Assembly (NCBI RefSeq): GCF_024679095.1
Contig: NW_026112142.1
Location: 70,001-134,000, forward strand
Source of the DNA: Eriocheir sinensis
Taxonomy: Eukaryota; Arthropoda; Malacostraca; Decapoda; Varunidae
Reading direction: 5' to 3'
DNA: 64,000 nucleotides
Position numbers and translations under genes: made by a program. The stretch's first letter is position 1. The number at the start of each line of letters is the position of its first letter. Positions 58,813 through 64,000 of this stretch are shown here, in pieces. Under the pieces are notes generated by a model. The model saw only the letters and a list, made by a program, of their open reading frames with translations. It searched no databases and was not told the DNA's origin.

Positions 58813-59910
58813 CGGTGGAGCTGCTGGTGTTTTCGCCTCCGCGTTTTTTGGCTTTCGAAGAGCCACTTGGTCACAGAGCAGCCTCCCGAAACGGGCTGCT
58901 CCAACAGGGTTCAAGTGAATGCCATCAGGAAGGAACAAGTCTGAATCGTAGTAAAAATTGTTCCACAAGTTAGCGAACTGGACGTTTTCTTGTGAGAAAA
59001 GGGACTGAAGTCTGTTGTTTGTGCTGAAGACCTTACTGTAAAAGTTAGATTCGGCACCGACCCTCGGGAGGATTCCTGAGATTATGATGTTACTGGCATC
59101 CGTTTTACGTTTATACTGCTTGATCATGCGGCGGTATTTCTCAAGCAGTTCCTCAGACAGGGTTGTCTTTCCGTCATTCGTCCCCGCGTGAATGACAAAG
59201 AGGGTGTTTCGGTCGGCATTTCTCGTGACATCATCGCACGCTGCAGTGATGTCGTCCAGTCTGGCACCTGGATAGCAGTAACGTTTTCTGCGGCCGTTTG
59301 ATGAACGACCACAGAACTCAACCAGCTGGCCACGCACCATGGAGTCCCCAACTAGGCGAGTCTCGAACTCATCCTCCATGGTGTCTGCCAGCACCTGGAA
59401 CCTATTGAAGGTAGTGGGGGTCAGTAAATCCTTGGTTGCCTGCTTCGGTTTGGCTCCATTCCTTACAGGTTGGAACCCGACATCCTGTGAAGCAGGAAGA
59501 GAAGCGTTAAGTGGGGCAGGCTGGAAGTTGTCCTGTGAGGCAGGCTGGGAGTTAGCCTGTGAAGCAGGCTGGGGGTTAGCCTGTGAGGCAGGCTGGGGGT
59601 CAGCCTGTGAGGCAGGCTGGCGGTTGTTCTGTGAGGCAGGCCGGGGGTTAGCCTGTGAGGCAGGCTGAGGGTTAGCCTGTGAGGCAGGCTGGGAGTTATC
59701 CTGTGAGGCAGGCTGGGAGTCAACCTGTGAGGCAGGCTGGGAGTCAACCTGTGAGGCAGGCTGGGAGTCAACCTGTGAGGCAGGTAACACGTCCTCCCGT
59801 GAAGCAGGAGGATCGTCTGGAGAGGGCACAGTCTCAGTGGAGGGCCTCTCCACCATCGATCCTCGGCTAATGGGTCTTCGGCAATATCGAGCCCTATATG
59901 AGCCTACCAC
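58810..59910 (-). CDS. LINE ORF1 with SGNH esterase domain and octapeptide repeat
   Basis: 366 residues, uninterrupted, ATG start (MVGSYRARYCRRPISRGSMV). Residues about 43-130 are eleven copies of an octapeptide of type QPASQxx(S/P). The C-terminal half is an SGNH/GDSL-type hydrolase: GDSMVRGQ near 188-195, IHAGTNDG in the middle, and DGIHLNP with D329 and H332 as the likely triad members. Esterase-bearing ORF1 proteins are known in CR1/L2-type LINEs, where they are thought to help RNA or membrane interactions. Its stop codon lies 3 bases from the first called ORF2 codon, in a different frame. It is intact and could be functional. Confidence 0.88.
   Translation of the reverse strand: MVGSYRARYCRRPISRGSMVERPSTETVPSPDDPPASREDVLPASQVDSQPASQVDSQPASQVDSQPASQDNSQPASQANPQPASQANPRPASQNNRQPASQADPQPASQANPQPASQANSQPASQDNFQPAPLNASLPASQDVGFQPVRNGAKPKQATKDLLTPTTFNRFQVLADTMEDEFETRLVGDSMVRGQLVEFCGRSSNGRRKRYCYPGARLDDITAACDDVTRNADRNTLFVIHAGTNDGKTTLSEELLEKYRRMIKQYKRKTDASNIIISGILPRVGAESNFYSKVFSTNNRLQSLFSQENVQFANLWNNFYYDSDLFLPDGIHLNPVGAARFGRLLCDQVALRKPKNAEAKTPAAPP
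59525..59785. repeat. 24-bp coding VNTR within ORF1
   Basis: About eleven 24-bp units (gtgaggcaggctgggagtca plus acct). The unit length is a multiple of three, so copy number changes keep the frame. Confidence 0.9.
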
Positions 59911-60262
59911 GACTTCTTTTCGCGGCCTATAGCGCCGGTAGGCTTCTTCCCGGTGGGGCTTGATGGTCGGCCCAAGGTTTCTTCCCGGTGGGTCCTGATG
60001 GTCGGCCCAGCCTGTTCTGGCGCAGGCGAGTGTTTATAGTGGCGCCATCTTGCATTGGCTCATGCTGCCCTCCCGGAGCTCATCTTTAATCCTAGAATCT
60101 AGAGTCCGGGTTGATAGGTGGTCTTCTGGACAGCATGTGGGTAGTTTTAAGCCACTCGGCGGCGGCTGAAAAATCCCAGCTTGGTGGCACCGGGCGGGGA
60201 TTGAACTCGCGTCCTCCTGAACGCGGTGCTGTTACTCTGTCGATTCAGCCACCGCCTCCCCA
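59911..60262 (-). promoter_or_regulatory. tRNA-derived 5' region of the LINE (same as the SINE at 13165)
   Basis: The minus strand reads ggaggcggtggctgaatcg (box A-like, about 60240-60257), gagttcaatcc (box B-like, 60198-60208), then the SINE body through ctataggcc, running straight into the ORF1 start. No poly(A) separates the two. Either a SINE landed exactly upstream of ORF1, or this LINE family uses a tRNA-like leader as an internal Pol III-type promoter. Confidence 0.65.
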
Positions 60263-60264
60263 AA

Positions 60265-60430
60265 CTGCTGCCCATAACGGTCCACTGTCACATGCAGAGG
60301 AAGAGGACCGTATATAAAATAATCGTGTATAAACTACGACTATCTAAGACTACAACGACTGCATTCCACAACGGTTCAGTGACATGCTGAGGAAGAAGAC
60401 CGTATGTAAAGTAACCGTGTATAAACTGTA
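60265..60430. repeat. ~85-bp tandem duplication
   Basis: The motifs aacggt(c/t)ca(c/g)tg, acatgc(a/t)gaggaag, accgtat(a/g)taaa and cgtgtataaact recur in the same order twice. Confidence 0.75.
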
Positions 60431-60652
60431 ACACTGACTACTAGATCCTAAGTTAACAAGGAAGGAAGACTAGGGAAAATCTACAACACAGAACTTGAAA
60501 ATCTATATAACTGACTCCATCATGAGTTAACAATAAAATGAAAAAAGAAAATGTTCATGAAGGAAAAAAAGGAGCACTCTTGTTACTGATTCTTAAAAGA
60601 CGAATCATCACAATCCACTTCATTCCATCACTTTGAAATATTGCCACGTTCC

Positions 60653-60653
<1 letters not shown>

Positions 60654-60726
<73 letters not shown>

Positions 60727-60736
60727 CCGTCCGTCC

Positions 60737-60778
<42 letters not shown>
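60654..60778. repeat. (GT)n and (GA)n microsatellites
   Basis: About 65 bp of GT, a gcgcgcgtccgtccgtccgt bridge, then about 40 bp of GA. Confidence 0.95.
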
Positions 60779-60781
<3 letters not shown>

Positions 60782-61544
60782 TCCACCAATTAAACAAAGA
60801 CTGCTCGTATTGCGTCATTTTCACTGCACGAACCAAAACACATAAAAGGTGCGAGTCATTTACGTTTGCATCAAAAACACGTCAACAAATAACAACGTTT
60901 GAAATGCATTGCGCGTCACTCACATCCTATTACTGCAACGTCAAATTTACCTGATATATTCGGACGGAAATATAAACACGACTATAAACACGGATCCAAG
61001 GTCTTCTATATATGCTACTGGACTCCCTACAGGCACTTGTTGACGGTCTGTTCTTAGCGCCGTGACCCTGAGTGCGCGTCTCTGATTCAAGCCGTATTCT
61101 TAATGTGTCGGCATCTGACTTCGCCTGTTTCAAAATTCCTCTCGGAGAAGTTGCTGGGTTATGCATGGACTGTTTTGTGGGAGAAGATAAATGTTTTCCA
61201 CTGGAGTTCTTAGCATGAGGGAAAAGCAACAACAGTGTAGCAAAAGTGGCAATCTATCGAGTCTCAAATCTGAAACCCACGTCGCTCCGCCTCTCTGTAA
61301 CGAAGACCTTGTGTATACAGAGACTTAGGAAAGGAAAGAATGCGCCTCACTGCCTTTATTAATATATGTTTTCCTTGCATCAAAGGAAGGTCAAATTGAA
61401 CGTAGGGAAAACTTCGCAAGCAATTCAGACTCTTTCGTCTTTTGAAACTTTTATGAATTGAAAACAGCGCCATGAGGCAGAGAACGAGATACCCAGATCC
61501 TGACCGTCTGCTTTTCTATAGGGATTCTGAGTCTCTCCAGGTAC
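60779..61544. other. Unassigned DNA
   Basis: No recognisable gene, SINE or tandem array. Confidence 0.4.
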
Positions 61545-62030
61545 GGCCGTGTTCTCAAACCTTTCAGGGCCTACACACCCACACTTGATAAGGCTTTGGT
61601 AGAGTCTGTGTTGGTATTTCCATGGTTAATTTTATGAGCTTAGTGATAGTTTCACAAGGCCTCTGCGCCATGAGTGTAAAAATGACACATTATCAAACCT
61701 TTCAGGGCACACCCACACTTGATAAGGCTTTGATATAGGTTGTGTTAGTATTTCCATGTTTAGTTTTACGATCCTAATGACAGTTTGACCATGAGCGTGG
61801 AAAAGACACATTCTAAAACCTTTCTTGGCTTACACATCCACATTTGATAAGGCTTTGATTGAGACAGTGTTAGTATTTCCATGGGTAGTTCAGCGAGCCT
61901 AATGATAGATGGACAAGGCTTCTGCACGATGAATAAGAAACACATACATGAGAACCCGACTAGTCTCCTTTGTGGCCTTGAGAATTAGACGCTGTGAGAG
62001 CCGAAAGCGTCTGAGAATTCAGACCCAAAT
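61545..62030 (-). mobile_element. Dispersed ~200-bp repeat, about three tandem copies, minus strand
   Basis: caaacctttcagggc or cctttcttggc starts near 61558, 61697 and 61818. Each is followed by cacacttgataaggctttg, tagtatttccatg(g) and a(a)tga(t/c)agtttgac-like segments. The last copy ends with cctttgtggcctt and agcgtctgagaattc. Confidence 0.75.
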
Positions 62031-62344
62031 GTCTTCTTATAGACGACAGGAGAGGCGCTAACAGACAGAAGGCCACAGCTAGCAACACAAGGCAGAACAG
62101 GTCGAAAAATAAAGGCTAATGAGCACGTACTAATAAATTAATCCAGAATTGTTTTGGGTGAAACTTTGAATAATGGAAACCCGATGAAAAAATACCTATA
62201 ATTTTTTTAACGAGTTAAAGTAGTATAAATAAATATTGTTTATGAGGCGCTTTGATGAATATGATTATACTAATGATGCCGGGAAAATTCCTATCCCCGC
62301 CCCCCCCCCAACACACATACACAGATACTAACAAACCAACAAAC
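62031..62344. other. Unassigned AT-rich DNA
   Basis: Nothing recognised apart from a run of C near 62302. Confidence 0.4.
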
Positions 62345-62475
62345 ATACACACTCTTATATCTATCTGTCTATATCTATTTATTTATTATCTATCTCTATA
62401 TCTATCTGTATCTTATGTCTATCTATCTATCTATCTATTTATATATTTCACGCTATCTCTGTCTACTTATCTATC
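62345..62475. repeat. (TATC)n-type microsatellite
   Basis: Degenerate tatctatctatctat sequence abutting the truncated 5' end of the next LINE. Confidence 0.85.
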
Positions 62476-64000
62476 AGAAGTGGAATTGGACCTTTAACAA
62501 ACAGCGACGGTGCACTAGTGACTGACAGCCAACACGTTGCAAACCTATTAAACAATTACTTTTCCTCGGTGTTTAATAATAACAGTAATCCCGCCACCAC
62601 CACCAACACCAGTACTAATGTAAATCCCGAGCATGCATTGTCTAACTTTGAAATAAAACCCGATGAAGTCCTTACAGCCCTCAAATCACTTAAAACAAAT
62701 AAAAGTCCTGGACCTGACAAAGTATATCCAACTCTGCTGAAAGAAACAAAGAGCGAAATACTCTCCTCCCTCACAACCGTATTCAATATGTCCTTGCGAC
62801 AAGGCATCGTCCCTTCAGATTGGAAAAAGGCTAACGTGACACCGATTTTTAAGAAAGGAGACAAAAAAGTACCAGGTAATTACAGGCCCATTAGTTTAAC
62901 TTCGGTTGTAGGTAAGCTACTTGAGAGCATAATTAGAGACAAAATTGTGAGTTACCTTGAAAGCCACTCATTGATTGGAGACTCACAACATGGCTTCCGA
63001 AACAAAAGATCCTGCCTATCAAACCTATTAACCTTTTATAACGACCTCTTCACTGTTTATGACGTAACCAAATCACTGGACGTAGTCTATCTTGATTTCC
63101 AGAAAGCGTTTGATAAAGTCCCGCATCATAAATTACAAATTAAAGCAAATAGGTATTGACGGTCAAGTAAACCAATGGATCGCGAATTGGTTGAGCAACA
63201 GACAACAAAGAGTAGTGATTGACGGATTTAACTCAGAGTGGGCGCCTGTCACTAGTGGTGTCCCTCAGGGCTCGGTTCTTGGCCCAGTGCTCTTCATTAT
63301 TTACATCAACGACGTGGATGTTGGACTCAATAACCGCATTAGTAAATTTGCAGACGACACAAAGATTGGTAACTCGGTTCTGACTGACGAAGACAGGCAA
63401 AGCCTCCAAGAGGATTTGCACAAAATTTCAGCTTGGTCGGATAGATGGGAGATGCCCTTTAACGTAGACAAGTGCCAGGTCCTTCAAGTTGGAACGAGGA
63501 ATAAGAAGTTCGAATAGGAAATGCGCGGCGTTAAACTCAAAAGCGTTCAATGCGTCAAGGACTTGGGGGTCAAAATCGCGTCAAACCTCAAATTCTCACA
63601 GCAATGCATCGATGCAGCAAATAAAGCCAACAGAATGTTGGGCTTCATTAAAAGAAACTTTGTATTCAAGAATAAAGATGTAATACTCCCGCTCTACAGC
63701 AGTTTAGTCAGACCCCACTTGGAATATGCGGTACAGTTTTGGTCTCCCCACCATGCAAAGGATATTGCTAAATTAGAAGGTGTTCAGCGTCGGGCAACGA
63801 AAATGATCCCTTCCTTGCGCAACAAATCCTACGAAGAAAGGCTCAACCTGTTAAGGGTAGAAAACCCTTAACAGGTTCTCTCTTGAGAAACGTCGCCTCC
63901 GAGGAAAACTGATCGAATGTTTTAAAATACTTAATAGTTTCACGAATGTAGACAGATCAACATTGTTTATGATCAATGACACTTTGCGCACGAGGAACAA
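62475..64000 (+). mobile_element. 5'-truncated LINE, reverse transcriptase ORF2, runs off the window
   Basis: Starts in the linker before the RT (RSGIGPLTNSDGALVTDSQH), then NKSPGPDKVYPTLL, WKKANVTPIFKKGD, NYRPISLTSVVG, VVYLDFQKAFDKVPHHKL, frameshift near 63135, SGVPQGSVLGPVLFIIYIND, SKFADDTKIGNS, NVDKCQVLQVG, then a TAG at 63515 where the relative at 30350-31226 has TAT. After that come VKDLGVKIASNLK and LVRPHLEYAVQFWSPHH. A small inverted duplication at 63845-63877 breaks the frame again, and FSLEKRRLRGKLIECFKILN continues to the end. CR1/Jockey type, same family as 30350-31226, inactive. Confidence 0.88.
63845..63877. repeat. Perfect 14-bp inverted repeat inside LINE ORF2
   Basis: aacctgttaagggt, spacer agaaa, then acccttaacaggtt. 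The related LINE has only the right arm here (acccttaacatgtt). Confidence 0.9.

Noticed and set aside
59339..59870. Plus-strand frames with repeated AGWELACE or RQAGSQPV units
   Set aside because: They are antisense of the 24-bp VNTR in LINE ORF1, whose minus-strand frame includes a recognisable esterase domain.

Overview
This window is eukaryotic nuclear DNA, most likely from an arthropod and quite possibly a decapod crustacean. The evidence is the very high density of long (AC)n and (AG)n microsatellites, many degraded (CCTAA)n tracts (the arthropod telomere-type pentamer), tRNA-derived SINEs, several non-LTR retrotransposon families of CR1/L2/Jockey type, and no compact gene organisation. 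The organism is inferred from sequence style only. One stretch looks like a host protein-coding gene: a single-exon J-domain protein at 10117-11346 on the minus strand. Nearly everything else that can be recognised is repetitive or mobile.

Layout. 1-3080: simple repeats. 3085-9667: a 6.6-kb minisatellite with a 31-bp unit. 10117-11346: the J-domain gene, followed by an A-rich tract. 11.7-16.9 kb: pyrimidine-rich DNA, (CCTAA)n tracts, a tRNA-derived SINE and local tandem arrays. 17.0-24.6 kb: 104-152-bp tandem arrays, copies of an abundant roughly 200-bp dispersed repeat, a GC-rich block at 19.3-20.7 kb and a LINE 3' end. 24.8-25.5 kb: a tRNA-headed SINE interrupted by a 332-bp TIR element with a TAA duplication. 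25.7-27.2 kb: a polypyrimidine tract. 30.1-33.4 kb: three truncated LINE fragments embedded in long (GA)n arrays. 34.4-35.3 kb: short TIR and fold-back elements. 37.2-38.6 kb: a second minisatellite with a 63-68-bp unit.

The most notable object is at 42303-48227: a complete 5.9-kb DNA transposon with imperfect terminal inverted repeats of about 360 bp and a 3-bp TAT target duplication. Its minus strand carries one long multi-exon gene, broken by several frameshifts. The gene combines an N-terminal Cys/His-rich region, a large central region, a segment resembling the catalytic core of FEN1/XPG-type nucleases, and a C-terminal CXC-like cysteine cluster. I cannot name the family with confidence; from memory the Academ superfamily is the best candidate to test.

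Next to it lies a nest of LINEs. A minus-strand element (48270-52860) is split by two plus-strand LINE insertions (48717-49946 and 50228-50626). Further on, 55955-60262 holds an almost intact CR1/L2-like LINE. It has an SGNH-esterase ORF1 with an octapeptide repeat, an endonuclease/reverse-transcriptase ORF2 carrying three single-base indels, and an upstream region that is the same tRNA-derived sequence found alone at 13165-13515. The window ends inside another LINE (62475-64000).

The LINEs encode the enzymes needed to copy themselves and probably the short solo tails and SINEs scattered here. The DNA transposon gene may likewise have moved non-autonomous TIR elements, but no short element here shares its ends. 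All frameshifts could be genuine decay or assembly indels; sequence alone cannot decide.
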